A DNA stretch of 51,695 nt from Azoarcus sp. (lineage in GTDB: Bacteria > Pseudomonadota > Gammaproteobacteria > Burkholderiales > Rhodocyclaceae), in contig DYFV01000035.1 of assembly GCA_020725025.1 (NCBI GenBank), positions 1 to 51,695 of the forward strand. Direction: 5' to 3'. Position 1 is the first letter of the stretch. The number at the start of each line of letters is the position of its first letter. The notes below the pieces were generated by a model. The model ran no database searches. It saw only the letters and a list, made by a program, of their open reading frames with translations, and was not told where the DNA came from. The position numbers and the translations under genes were made by a program. Below, piece after piece: positions 34,217 to 43,185 of this stretch.

Positions 34217-35467
34217 CTACCACACCAGCTGCGACGCCGCGTGGATCGCGACGCCCGCAAGGCCGCCGATCACCGTGCCGTTGATGCGGATGTACTGCAG
34301 GTCGTCGCCGACCGCCTGCTCGATGCGCTGGGCCACCGTGTTCGCGTCCCATGAGCGCACCGTATCGGAGATCAGCCGCCCCACCTCGCCGCGACGCGCC
34401 TCGATCACGTCGAGGACGAGCGCGTGCAGCCAGACATTGAGGCCCGCCTGCAGGCCGGGGTCGTCCGCCAGGCTGCGGGCGACGTGACCGAGCCCCGCGT
34501 CGATCGCCGCGCGGATCCGCGACTGCGGCTCGCCGCAGTCCTCGCGCACCGCGCGCACGATCTCGCCCCACAGCCCGGCGAGGCTGCCCGCCACCGCCGG
34601 GTCGTCCAGCAGCCGCGCCTTCAGCCGCTCGCCCTGCTCCCGGTACTCGTCCGAGGTCCGGAGCTGATCGATGAACTCGGCCACCGCCCGGTCGATGCCC
34701 TCGCGCCAGGCATGGGACGGATTCGCCCCCATGTCGGCGAGCGTCTCCTCCGCCGCCGTCATGATCTGGTGGGTCACCCGCTTGTCCACCGCCAGGCGCC
34801 GCCACAGCCAGGAGGTGCGCGCGCGCACCCTCTCGCGGATCTCGGGCTCGCTCTCGTCCAGCAGCGCGATGGCCTGCTTCATGAGCGCATCGACGAAGCC
34901 CTGGTGCCGCCCCTCCGCGGTGAGCATCTCCAGCACGCCCGCGGCGAGCGGCGCCACCTCGAAGCGCCGCATCACGTAGTCGCGCAGCCGTCCCTGGGCG
35001 AAGCGGCCCGCCGCCTCGTCGTCGGCCGCCTCCAGCATCCGCGGCACGAGCGGCGTAACGAGGCGCGCCACCTCCGCGCGGTGGCCCGGCTCGGCCAGCC
35101 AGCGCGCGATCAGCGCCGCGAAGTCCACGCCCGCGATCCGCGCCCCGATCTCTTCGTGCGTCAGGAAGTGCCGCTCCACGAAGCGGCCCAGTGCGTCGCC
35201 CACCCGGTCCTTCTGGCGCTGGACGACCGCGGTGTGCGGAATGGGCACGCCCAGCGGGTGGCGGAACAGCGCGGTGACCGCGAACCAGTCCGCCAGCGCG
35301 CCCACCATGGCGGCCTCGGCGAAAGCGCGCAGGTACCCGATGAGCGGATGCACCGGCTCGTAGATGCGCGCCGCCACGTAGAGGGCGACGGCCGCCACGA
35401 GCAGGCCGGTGGCGACGTGGCGGATCGTCACGCGTCGGGGTCGGAGGGGGATCTGCTCGTCGTTCAT
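34217..35467 (-). CDS. DUF445-family membrane protein
   Basis: This 416-residue protein of the DUF445 family has an N-terminal hydrophobic segment (TGLLVAAVALYVAARIYEP). It continues with the family segments FAEAAMVGALADWFAVTALFRHPLG and PIPHTAVVQRQKDRVGDALGRFV. A long helix-rich middle follows, then a C-terminal hydrophobic segment (RINGTVIGGLAGVAIHAASQ). Function is not established. It is divergent from the CZB protein gene, sharing a short intergenic region. Confidence 0.88.
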   Translation of the reverse strand: MNDEQIPLRPRRVTIRHVATGLLVAAVALYVAARIYEPVHPLIGYLRAFAEAAMVGALADWFAVTALFRHPLGVPIPHTAVVQRQKDRVGDALGRFVERHFLTHEEIGARIAGVDFAALIARWLAEPGHRAEVARLVTPLVPRMLEAADDEAAGRFAQGRLRDYVMRRFEVAPLAAGVLEMLTAEGRHQGFVDALMKQAIALLDESEPEIRERVRARTSWLWRRLAVDKRVTHQIMTAAEETLADMGANPSHAWREGIDRAVAEFIDQLRTSDEYREQGERLKARLLDDPAVAGSLAGLWGEIVRAVREDCGEPQSRIRAAIDAGLGHVARSLADDPGLQAGLNVWLHALVLDVIEARRGEVGRLISDTVRSWDANTVAQRIEQAVGDDLQYIRINGTVIGGLAGVAIHAASQLVW

Positions 35468-35535
35468 GGCGTCCAGTCCATCGATTGCTGCTCCAATGGT
35501 CTACCATGAGCGCTTCACCTCCGGGAAGCGCAGCA

Positions 35536-35898
35536 GTGAATATCGACGAGGCGATCCGCGCCCACACCTTCTGGAAAGTCACGCTGCGCTGGCTGGTGAA
35601 CGGCCGTCAGAAGGTCGATGCGGACATGCTCGGCGACGACCACGCCTGCGAGCTGGGACGTTGGATGGATGCGGAGCAGGCCGAGCTGGCGCGCTATCCG
35701 GCCTATTCCGACCTGTGCCGGATACACGCGGAATTCCATCGCGTGGCCGGCGAGATCGCCCGTCTGGCACTCGGAGGGCAGACCGAAGAGGCGGCGCGCA
35801 TGCTGGCGCCGGGCAGCGCGTTCAGCCGGGCGTCCGAAGGCATCATCGCCGCCCTCAAGGCGCTCCGGGAGCAGATGGCGAGCCCTTCGGAGACGTAA
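35536..35898 (+). CDS. Free-standing CZB (chemoreceptor zinc-binding) domain protein
   Basis: This 120-residue protein consists of one CZB domain, a four-helix bundle that binds zinc and controls chemoreceptors or diguanylate cyclases such as DgcZ. The expected ligands are H10 (RAHTFWK), C38 (ACELGRW), H64 and H68 (RIHAEFH). The start is chosen as GTG 35536, with GGGAAG upstream, because it gives the typical MNIDEAIRAHTFWK beginning; ATG 35506 would add ten residues but lacks a Shine-Dalgarno. It converges with the HNOBA-GGDEF gene, with one base between their stops. It could act on a cyclase or chemoreceptor of the neighbouring operon; this is inferred from proximity. Confidence 0.85.
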   Translation: MNIDEAIRAHTFWKVTLRWLVNGRQKVDADMLGDDHACELGRWMDAEQAELARYPAYSDLCRIHAEFHRVAGEIARLALGGQTEEAARMLAPGSAFSRASEGIIAALKALREQMASPSET

Positions 35899-35899
35899 T

Positions 35900-37612
35900 T
35901 CAGTCCTTCTCGAGGCTGCCGCTGCTGACGGTCACGCGGTTGCGGCCGTCCTTCTTCGACCGGTAGAGCGCCGCATCGGCCGCCTTGACCACGTCGGAGG
36001 CCCCGCAGGCGTGCTGCGGATAGGTCGCGACGCCCAGGGAGATGGTGACCTGGGGCAGGAATCCGCCCTCGAACGGCACCTTGAACTCCTGCTCCACGCC
36101 GGCCCGGATCTGCTCCGCCCGGTGCGCGGCGCCCGCCGCGTCCGCCCCGCCCAGGATCAGGATGAACTCCTCGCCCCCGTAGCGGCACGGAATGTCCTCG
36201 CCGCGCACGTGGCTGCGCAGGAAGCTGCCCAGCCCGCGCAGCAGCGCGTCGCCGGCCTGGTGCCCATAGGTATCGTTGAAGCGCTTGAAGTGATCCACAT
36301 CGAGCATGATGACGCTGCATGGGCGCCGTGCCCGGTCGGCACGGGACAGCTCCTGGGCCAGCGACTCCTCCATGTAGCGCCGGTTGTAGAGGCCGGTGAG
36401 CGCATCGCGGATCGACTGCTGCCGCAGGTTCTCCTGCAGCTTCAGGTTGGCGATCGACAGACTGATCGCCTCGCTCGCCGAGTGGATCAGCTGCCGGCGC
36501 ACATTGACGTAGTCCGGGTCGGCCGCGTCCTGCGCCGGGACGCCGTGCAGGTGGAGCAGGCCGTGGAAGTTGCCCTGGGTGCTGAGCGGCACGCACACAT
36601 ACTGGCAGCCGGGCGGATGCACCTGGCGCGGGATGTGCGCGCAGGCCGACTCCAGGGAATCGCAGCCCTGTTCGTGCACCCGGGCGCGGCGCAGCCCCCA
36701 GCAGTCCTCCCGGGTGAAGGCCGCGCCGACCTGATCGTGGGCTTCGCCCCAGGTGGCCACGACTCGGAAGTCGCCGCTATCGTCGTCCAGCAGGGCGAGC
36801 GATCCGTTTTCTTCGGGGAAGAGCTTCGCCAGCGACTCGGCGATCACGTGGTGCGTCTCGGCGACCGAGCGGCAGGCCTGCAGCATGTCGCCCATGGTGT
36901 TCAGCAGATGCATCTGCTGGTTGTGCGCCTCGAGCCGGCGCACCATGGCCTTGAGCTGGCCGTTGGTCTCGCGCACCTGCTCTTCGGCCCTGCGCCGCTC
37001 GCCGATCTCGTTCTGGAGCTCGCCGTTGGCGATCTGCAGCTCCTCGGTGCGCTGCCGCACCCGGTCTTCGAGCTCCTCGTTGGCCCGCTGCAGCTCCTTC
37101 TGCGCCTCCCGGCGCTCGGCCACCTCCTTCTTCAGGCGGTCGGCCATGCCCTTCACGTCGTTGATCGTGTTGGTCTTGGTCTGCAGCAGGATGAGGAAGT
37201 CCACCGCCGAGTCGTGGATCGCGAAGTCCTTCAGCGTCAGGCCGATGCCCGACACCGAGCTCATCTCGCGCACCACCGGCGAGCCCAGGAACAGAATCCG
37301 CGCGTCGCCGCCCTCCTCCGTGCGCAGCATCTGCCCCTTCAGCTTGAAGCGCTTGTCGAGCGACTCCAGGAAGAACACCGTGAAGGACTGCTGCTCGATG
37401 GCCGAAAACTCGAACGGAATGCTCGGGGTGACCACCCGCAGGTAGTCGCCCACCGGCCTGCCCGCGTCGAGATCGGGCAGGAGCTTCTTGAGCGTCGGCC
37501 CGAACTGACGGATGCTCAGATCGGGGGCGAACGCGAAGTGGAACGGAAAAACCGCCCGCAGCGCCTCGGCGCTCAGTCCGAGGCGATCGACGGGCGGCAG
37601 CTCCGGTTTCAT
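35900..37612 (-). CDS. Diguanylate cyclase with HNOBA, coiled-coil and GAF domains
   Basis: The 570-residue protein makes c-di-GMP. Residues about 10-155 form an HNOBA domain (FPFHFAFAPDLSIRQFGPTL at 22-41), the family partner of H-NOX proteins. A coiled coil spans about 155-235 and a GAF domain about 240-395. The GGDEF domain has GGEEF at 479-483 and an RxxD inhibitory site at 470-473, so it looks active and feedback-inhibited. The H-NOX gene lies 26 bp upstream in the same direction. By analogy with H-NOX/HNOBA partners, NO binding to H-NOX should change cyclase activity. Confidence 0.93.
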   Translation of the reverse strand: MKPELPPVDRLGLSAEALRAVFPFHFAFAPDLSIRQFGPTLKKLLPDLDAGRPVGDYLRVVTPSIPFEFSAIEQQSFTVFFLESLDKRFKLKGQMLRTEEGGDARILFLGSPVVREMSSVSGIGLTLKDFAIHDSAVDFLILLQTKTNTINDVKGMADRLKKEVAERREAQKELQRANEELEDRVRQRTEELQIANGELQNEIGERRRAEEQVRETNGQLKAMVRRLEAHNQQMHLLNTMGDMLQACRSVAETHHVIAESLAKLFPEENGSLALLDDDSGDFRVVATWGEAHDQVGAAFTREDCWGLRRARVHEQGCDSLESACAHIPRQVHPPGCQYVCVPLSTQGNFHGLLHLHGVPAQDAADPDYVNVRRQLIHSASEAISLSIANLKLQENLRQQSIRDALTGLYNRRYMEESLAQELSRADRARRPCSVIMLDVDHFKRFNDTYGHQAGDALLRGLGSFLRSHVRGEDIPCRYGGEEFILILGGADAAGAAHRAEQIRAGVEQEFKVPFEGGFLPQVTISLGVATYPQHACGASDVVKAADAALYRSKKDGRNRVTVSSGSLEKD

Positions 37613-37638
37613 CTCGGCCCCAGGCTACGGAAGGGTTC

Positions 37639-38184
37639 TCAGGCAGGCTGATGCTTGACGAGGAACTCGTCGTAGCTCAGGCCGTCCTCCTTGCCGCGCA
37701 GACGGACGATGTCCACCTTCGTGCCGAAGCGCTTCCCGAGCCCGCGCACCAGGCCCAGGATCATCGGATGCAGGCCGTCGCGCTTGGAGTGGTACTGCAG
37801 CTTGAACTCGCCCGGCACCTCGTCGATGACGATGAACGAGGGCGGCGCGAGATCCGGCATCATCATCTCGACGCGGGTGTGCAGGTCGTTGAGGTTCTTC
37901 ACGAACTCCACGAAGGAGGAGCCCGACATCTCGAACAGCTCGCCGTAGGTCCGTCCCGTGAAGTCCACCCAATACTCGCCGAAGGCCTCGAGCACCTGGG
38001 CCGGCTGCGCGCCGAGCACCGCACAGGCGCTGCCGACCAGGCCGACGGTCACGTCGTCCGGGTACTGGTCCATCGCGATGAACACGTCGTCGGTGCCCGC
38101 CTTCTCGCGAATCGCCTCCCACTTCTCCTCGCCGAAATGGGTCAGCACCATCTCGCGAACCGCCTGATTGACCAAACCGTACAT
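37639..38184 (-). CDS. H-NOX heme nitric oxide sensor
   Basis: This 181-residue protein binds heme and senses NO. The start MYGLVNQAVREMV is typical. The proximal heme ligand is H102 (LNDLHTRVE), and the heme propionates are held by the Y-x-S-x-R motif at Y131, S133 and R135, exactly at the canonical positions. No distal tyrosine is seen near residue 140, where proline stands, so it should prefer NO to O2. ATG 38184 follows a strong AAGGAGG; the upstream in-frame GTG is ignored. It lies between the HDOD gene and the HNOBA-GGDEF cyclase and should be its sensory partner. Confidence 0.96.
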   Translation of the reverse strand: MYGLVNQAVREMVLTHFGEEKWEAIREKAGTDDVFIAMDQYPDDVTVGLVGSACAVLGAQPAQVLEAFGEYWVDFTGRTYGELFEMSGSSFVEFVKNLNDLHTRVEMMMPDLAPPSFIVIDEVPGEFKLQYHSKRDGLHPMILGLVRGLGKRFGTKVDIVRLRGKEDGLSYDEFLVKHQPA

Positions 38185-38232
38185 CGTCACACCTCCTTGA
38201 TTGGCAGCGTCCGCTGCAAGGGCAAGCCGCGT

Positions 38233-39102
38233 TCAATGCACGCCGTCCATGGCGCTGGCGGTTGCCTGGAATCCTTCCACCTGCTCGATGATCCGCTCGG
38301 CCGCAACGCCGAGCTCCGCCTCCCCGAGCTCGAGCTGCTGGGCGAAGAGGAACTCCAGCCCCAGGCGGTCGAGGGAGAGCGGCGCGAACAGGTGATCGCG
38401 CCCTTCGTAGAGGACGTCGGTCACCTCGGAGAAGCGCGCCAGCTTCTCCGCTCCGTACACCGCGGCGGCCAGGGAATCCGGATCGAGGTCGTCGTCGTGA
38501 TGGACCGCGAGCGCCTCGGCGAAGCCGGCGGGCGCGCCCCAGTGCTCGAGCAGGGCCGCGGCCAGGTCCGCATGGCAGGCGCCCAGCTGCCGCCGCTCGG
38601 CCTCTTCCGGGGCGACATTGTTCGCCAGAGCATAGGTGACGTTCGCAGCGAGGCTGCCGGGCGCCGCCAGCTCCTCCATCAGATAGCCCAGGTCGTGCAC
38701 CAGCCCGAGCAGATAGGCCGTGCCCGGCTCCGGATGTCCCTTGATACGCGCGATCTCCTGGGCCGCGGCGGCCATGGTGAGGCTGTGCAGCCAGATGTCG
38801 TAGGCGAGCCGGCCGGGCAGTCTGCGGGTCAGGGGCTGGCTGAACAGCATGCCGATGGCGAGCTGCCGCGTCCTCGCCAGCCCGATGCGCCGGATGGCGT
38901 GCAGGCTGTCGGAGAGCTCCGGCCCGCACCCCCGGCAGGCGACCGAGTTGGCCACCGCCACGAGCCGGATCGAGAGCTTCGGCTCGCTGGCGACGATCGT
39001 GTGCAGCCGCTGCTCGGCATCCGCGTCGTCGAGCGAAAGCGACAGCAGCTCGTTCACCAGCGGAGAGATCGGCGGAACGTCCTGCAGCTTGAAATCGGTC
39101 AT
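38233..39102 (-). CDS. HDOD domain-containing protein
   Basis: This 289-residue protein is a single HDOD domain, a relative of HD-type phosphodiesterases common in signalling clusters. Family segments are VANSVACRGCG, IRRIGLARTRQLAIG, LLGLVHDLGYLMEEL and HADLAAALLEHWGAP. The HD dyad in LVHDLG is kept, but HDOD proteins are not generally hydrolases and often act as signal adapters. ATG 39102 begins 15 bp after the chemoreceptor stop. Its place in the operon suggests a role downstream of NO or redox sensing. Confidence 0.92.
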   Translation of the reverse strand: MTDFKLQDVPPISPLVNELLSLSLDDADAEQRLHTIVASEPKLSIRLVAVANSVACRGCGPELSDSLHAIRRIGLARTRQLAIGMLFSQPLTRRLPGRLAYDIWLHSLTMAAAAQEIARIKGHPEPGTAYLLGLVHDLGYLMEELAAPGSLAANVTYALANNVAPEEAERRQLGACHADLAAALLEHWGAPAGFAEALAVHHDDDLDPDSLAAAVYGAEKLARFSEVTDVLYEGRDHLFAPLSLDRLGLEFLFAQQLELGEAELGVAAERIIEQVEGFQATASAMDGVH

Positions 39103-39117
39103 CTGCGTCTCCGCGCC

Positions 39118-40752
39118 TCAGGTCTGGAAGCGACCGACGGTCGCCTGCAGGCCCGTCGCGTGCCCGCCCATGGCGTGGGACGCGGCAGCCGTCTGAGTCG
39201 CCGCCTCGGCGTTGTCCTGGGCCATGCGGGTGATCGTCCCGATTCCGGAGAAGGCCTCGGCGCTCGCCTGCTGCTGCTCCGAGGTGGCCGCCGCGATGCT
39301 GTCCAGGCCGCGGCCCACCGCCACGACCGACTCGCTGGCGGCCGCGAGCACCTCCTTGACCGTGGCCATGGACTCGCGGCTCGCCTCGATGTGCTGCATC
39401 GCCACGCCGATCGACTGGGTGACGTGCTGCGACTGTCCGCCGAGGGTGCTGGTGATCGCGGCGATCTCGTTGGCGGAAGCGGCGGACTTCTCCGCCAGCT
39501 TGCGCACCTCGTCGGCGACCACGGCAAAGCCGCGGCCCTGCTCGCCCGCGCGCGCCGCCTCGATGGCGGCGTTCAGCGCGAGCAGGTTGGTCTGCTCGGC
39601 GATCTCCTTGACCTTGCCGGTAATGTGCGTGATGGAGGCGGTGCTGGCGACGAACTCGCCCACCGACCCGGCGATGCCGCGCACGGTGGTCTCCACCCGA
39701 TCGACCCCCTCGCCGAGCCTCGCCAGACTGGCGTTGCCCTCTTCCGAGCGGCGCAGGCTCTCGCGCGACAGCAGGCGCACCTCCTCCGCACTCTTGCCGA
39801 CCGTGGAGATGCTCTCGACCATGCGCTCGACCGCCCCGGCGGTCGCCCTGGAGGCGTCGCGCTGGCTCCGGGACAGTCCGGCGACCCGGTCGGAGCTCGC
39901 CTGGAGCTGCGAAGCCGCGCTGGAGACATGCTGCGCCGATTCGCTCACCTGCCGCACCAGGCCGGCGAACTTGCCCATCATTTCGTTGAACACCGCCGAA
40001 GCGACGCCGATCTCGTCCTTGCCGTTCACCTCGAGGCGGCGCGTCAGGTCGCCTTCGCCCGAGATGATCGCGCGCAGGCCGCCCACCATGCGGTTGATCG
40101 GCTCGGTCACCGCCACGCGGATGAAATACCAGATGAAGAAGAGCACCAGCAGGCTGGCCGCGAGCGCGACTGCGCCCGACGCCAGGCCCCGTTGCAGGAG
40201 CGCCCGATCGACCTTCTCGAGGGAGATCTTCACCCCGATGGTGCCGATGGTGGCGTTCTCGGGCGCGTCGTGGCATTCGTAGCAGTTCTTGCCGAGATAC
40301 TCCTTGACGTTCTTCATCGGCCGGATGGCCAGCAGGTACGGCCCTTGGGCGTCCTCGCCGACCTCGATCAGCGCCTCGCCACTGCTCATCACCCGCGCCT
40401 CCAGCGGCGTCGGCTTCAGGTCGTTGCGCGGCTTGCCCTCGTCCTTGGCGCTCTCCACGCCCTCCAGCGCGTTTTCGCCGGGCACCACGCGCAGCTCGCG
40501 CAGGGAAGCGAGATGACCGAGCTGGTCGAGGAGCAGGTGCTTCTTGTCCATGGTCTCGGTGATCATCATGGCCGTCAGCCCGGCCAGGGCCGAGTCGTGC
40601 AGGCCGAGCGAGAGATCCACCGCCTGCTCGATCGCCATCTGGCGATTGCTGCGCCCCTCCCAGACGATCATGCCCGCCCAGACGACGATCAGCAGCAGCC
40701 AGATCGACGCCGTGAGGCGAATCCAGATCCTGACATCGGATAGCCGTGGCAT
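39118..40752 (-). CDS. Methyl-accepting chemotaxis protein with periplasmic c-type heme motif
   Basis: The 544-residue chemoreceptor has TM1 at about residues 12-31 and TM2 at about 190-212. Between them is a periplasmic sensor that contains C157-x-x-C160-H161, a c-type heme attachment motif, so the sensor probably carries covalent heme. HAMP follows (about 213-270). The cytoplasmic signalling domain has the hairpin region [20 protein letters not shown] and ends without a CheR tether pentapeptide. Similar heme-c chemoreceptors are described in Geobacter. It heads an operon with HDOD, H-NOX and cyclase genes, so redox or gas sensing is likely. ATG 40752 gives a proper TM1. Confidence 0.93.
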   Translation of the reverse strand: MPRLSDVRIWIRLTASIWLLLIVVWAGMIVWEGRSNRQMAIEQAVDLSLGLHDSALAGLTAMMITETMDKKHLLLDQLGHLASLRELRVVPGENALEGVESAKDEGKPRNDLKPTPLEARVMSSGEALIEVGEDAQGPYLLAIRPMKNVKEYLGKNCYECHDAPENATIGTIGVKISLEKVDRALLQRGLASGAVALAASLLVLFFIWYFIRVAVTEPINRMVGGLRAIISGEGDLTRRLEVNGKDEIGVASAVFNEMMGKFAGLVRQVSESAQHVSSAASQLQASSDRVAGLSRSQRDASRATAGAVERMVESISTVGKSAEEVRLLSRESLRRSEEGNASLARLGEGVDRVETTVRGIAGSVGEFVASTASITHITGKVKEIAEQTNLLALNAAIEAARAGEQGRGFAVVADEVRKLAEKSAASANEIAAITSTLGGQSQHVTQSIGVAMQHIEASRESMATVKEVLAAASESVVAVGRGLDSIAAATSEQQQASAEAFSGIGTITRMAQDNAEAATQTAAASHAMGGHATGLQATVGRFQT

Positions 40753-40831
40753 TGTCCCGTCCTTCACCTGAGCGCATGTACGACCAAAGTAATACCTGGA
40801 GCAGATTACAGGAAACGCCCTAAGACCAGGC

Positions 40832-40845
40832 ATGACCGCGGTCAA
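40832..40845. promoter_or_regulatory. Candidate Fnr/Dnr-type site upstream of the H-NOX operon
   Basis: The palindrome TTGACCGCGGTCAT has the TTGAC-N4-GTCAA layout used by Crp/Fnr-family regulators such as Dnr or Fnr. A -10-like TAATCT (40803-40808, minus strand) would put the start near 40796 and the centre of the site about 42 bp upstream, which is the class II position. Confidence 0.4.
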
Positions 40846-41039
40846 GTCCGTGACGCAATCGACGGGGTCGGCGTTTCGGAGTAGGGAGAACGGGTCCCGG
40901 GCACCGGATTTCGCCCTTCGGCGCCTCCCCTCGGGCACCGGTACGACCGGAATATGCCGGGAGGGAAGATTGCTTCGCCCGGCGTGACGGCCCGGGCGAG
41001 CACACCCTCCGTCCGGGCAGCAAGGGATCGGGGAAATCC

Positions 41040-43079
41040 ATGTCGGAAGACATCTGGGACGTCGGCTTCGAGCTGGCGGCAGTGGGCCTTGCCTGCCTGA
41101 GCGCGGACGGCCACCTCCTGGCGGCGAACAAGGCCCTGCGCGAGCGTCTCGGCTACGCGGCGGACATCCTGCCGCCGACGGCACCGGAGGCGCTGTTCGA
41201 GGCGGAAAGCCTGCAGCGGCTGCGGGAACGGATGGCGGCGCCGGGTGACGCCGGCGAGCCGCTCCACGTCCGGTGGCGATGCAGCGACGGCGAGCTCGCG
41301 GCGGCGCGGCTCGCCCTCGCCCGCGCGCCCACCGAGGCGGACGCGCCCCCGAGCCACGTCGCGACGGTGCTGCCCGATGAGCCGTCTCCTGCGGAGAACG
41401 TCGACGAGATGTACCGCTTCCTCGTGGAGAGCGCGCTCGACTACGCCGTGATGCGCCTGGACAAGCACGGACAGGTCGCTAGCTGGAGCGCGGGGGCCGA
41501 GCGCACCTTCGGCTACCGCCCGGACGAGATGATCGGTCAGCACGTCTCGCTGATCTTCACGCCGGAAGACCGCGAAGGCGGCGCGCCCGAGCAGGAGCTC
41601 GCCGACGCCAGGGCCGAAGGCCGTGCCCCGAACGACCGCTGGCAGGTGCGCAAGGACCAGACCCGGCTGTGGGCTTCGGGTGTCGTCAACCCGCTTGTCG
41701 ACGAGAGCGGCGCGCCGCGGGGATTCGTGAAGATCCTGCGCGACTACACGGAACAGAAGCTCTCCGAGGAGCGTCACCGCCACCTCTCGGAGCACGACAC
41801 CCTCACCGGACTGCCCAACCGCGCCAAGTTCCACGCAGAGCTCACCACCATCGTCGGCCTTCCGGGCGCGACCGGCTCCCAGGGGGCCGTGTTCTTCATC
41901 GACCTGGACAACTTCAAGGCGATCAACGACACCCTCGGCCACCACCACGGCGACCTGCTCCTGGTGCAGGTCGCCGGCCGGCTGCGCGACAGCGTGCGCC
42001 GATCGGACGTCGTCGCGCGCCTGAGCGGCGACGAGTTCGGCGTGATCTACACCGGGCTCAAGCGCGCCGAGGAAGCGGAGCACCTCGCCGAGAAGCTGGT
42101 GCTGGAGCTGGCCCGCCCCTATCAGCTCGACCAGCACAACGTCGTGTGCAGCGGGAGCATCGGCTTCGCCCTCTTCCCGAAAGACGGCGACGCTCCGGAG
42201 CGGCTCCTGAAGAACGCGGATCTCGCCATGTACCGCGCCAAGGGGCAAGGGCGCAACAACTGGAAGCGTTACCACCGGTCCATGGACGCGGAGATCTCCG
42301 AGCGCCGCGCCCTCGGCCGGGAGATCGGCACCGCGCTCGATCGCGAGGAGCTCGCCCTGCACTATCAGCCGCTCTTCACCCTGACCGGCCAGATGTGCAG
42401 CGTGGAGGCGCTGCTGCGGGCACGCGGCGCGCGGCTCGCGAGCCTTCCCACCGCGGATTTCATCTCCCTCGCCGAGGAAACCGGCCTCATCGTCCCGATC
42501 GGCGAGTGGGTGCTGCGCACCGCCTGCCAGGCGTGCCGCACCTGGCGCACGGCCGGCGCGACCGGTTTCAGGGTCTCGGTGAATCTCTCCTCGCGCCAGC
42601 TGCGCCAGCCGACCTTCCTCGACACGGTGCAGCGCGTCCTGGACGAAGCCGGCCTCGAGCCCGGCTACCTGGAGCTCGAAGTCACCGAGAACCTCCTGAT
42701 GGAAGACGACAAGGTCAACATCTACGCCCTGGCGAATCTCAAATCCCTGGGCATCCGCATCGCCGTCGACGATTTCGGCACCGGCTACTCCTCACTGGGC
42801 TACCTGAAGCACTTCCCGATCGACGCGATCAAGCTCGACCACATGTTCGTGCGCGGCCTGCCCGACGACGAGCACGACACCGCCATCACCTCCGCAGTCA
42901 TCGGCATGGCCCACAGCCTGGGCCTGGAGGTCGTGGCGGAGGGCGTGGAGAACGACGAGCAGCTCGAATTCCTGCGCCGCCTGGGGTGCAACTGCGTGCA
43001 GGGCTATCTGCTGTCGAAGCCGCTGTCGGAGGAGGAGATCGGACGCGCCATCGGAGAGGGAAGCTGGACGCGCCAATAG
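41040..43079 (+). CDS. PAS-PAS-GGDEF-EAL c-di-GMP protein
   Basis: The 679-residue soluble protein has two PAS domains (about 1-110 and 118-240; the second is a clear PAS/PAC with [20 protein letters not shown]). A GGDEF domain follows with SGDEF at 329-333 in place of GGDEF and an RxxD site at 320-323. The EAL domain has EALLR at 456-460, then [29 protein letters not shown] and EGVEN, so phosphodiesterase activity looks intact. GGDEF may be active or may act as a regulatory GTP site. Its ATG at 41040 follows GGGGAAATCC. It is divergent from the MCP operon and may share its regulatory region. Confidence 0.93.
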   Translation: MSEDIWDVGFELAAVGLACLSADGHLLAANKALRERLGYAADILPPTAPEALFEAESLQRLRERMAAPGDAGEPLHVRWRCSDGELAAARLALARAPTEADAPPSHVATVLPDEPSPAENVDEMYRFLVESALDYAVMRLDKHGQVASWSAGAERTFGYRPDEMIGQHVSLIFTPEDREGGAPEQELADARAEGRAPNDRWQVRKDQTRLWASGVVNPLVDESGAPRGFVKILRDYTEQKLSEERHRHLSEHDTLTGLPNRAKFHAELTTIVGLPGATGSQGAVFFIDLDNFKAINDTLGHHHGDLLLVQVAGRLRDSVRRSDVVARLSGDEFGVIYTGLKRAEEAEHLAEKLVLELARPYQLDQHNVVCSGSIGFALFPKDGDAPERLLKNADLAMYRAKGQGRNNWKRYHRSMDAEISERRALGREIGTALDREELALHYQPLFTLTGQMCSVEALLRARGARLASLPTADFISLAEETGLIVPIGEWVLRTACQACRTWRTAGATGFRVSVNLSSRQLRQPTFLDTVQRVLDEAGLEPGYLELEVTENLLMEDDKVNIYALANLKSLGIRIAVDDFGTGYSSLGYLKHFPIDAIKLDHMFVRGLPDDEHDTAITSAVIGMAHSLGLEVVAEGVENDEQLEFLRRLGCNCVQGYLLSKPLSEEEIGRAIGEGSWTRQ

Positions 43080-43185
43080 GGGACCGGAGCGCGCGCACCC
43101 GCCCCTGCTTCTGGGCGAAACCATGCCCGAGCGGGCTTTCACTCCCTCGATTCACCGGCGGCGGAGCTTCTCCCCAGAAGTCGCT

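Noticed and set aside
40958..40974. Possible sigma-54 promoter for the PAS-GGDEF-EAL gene
   Set aside because: GG-N10-GC spacing and TTGCT are present, but the -24 half lacks TGGCAC, so the match is too weak.
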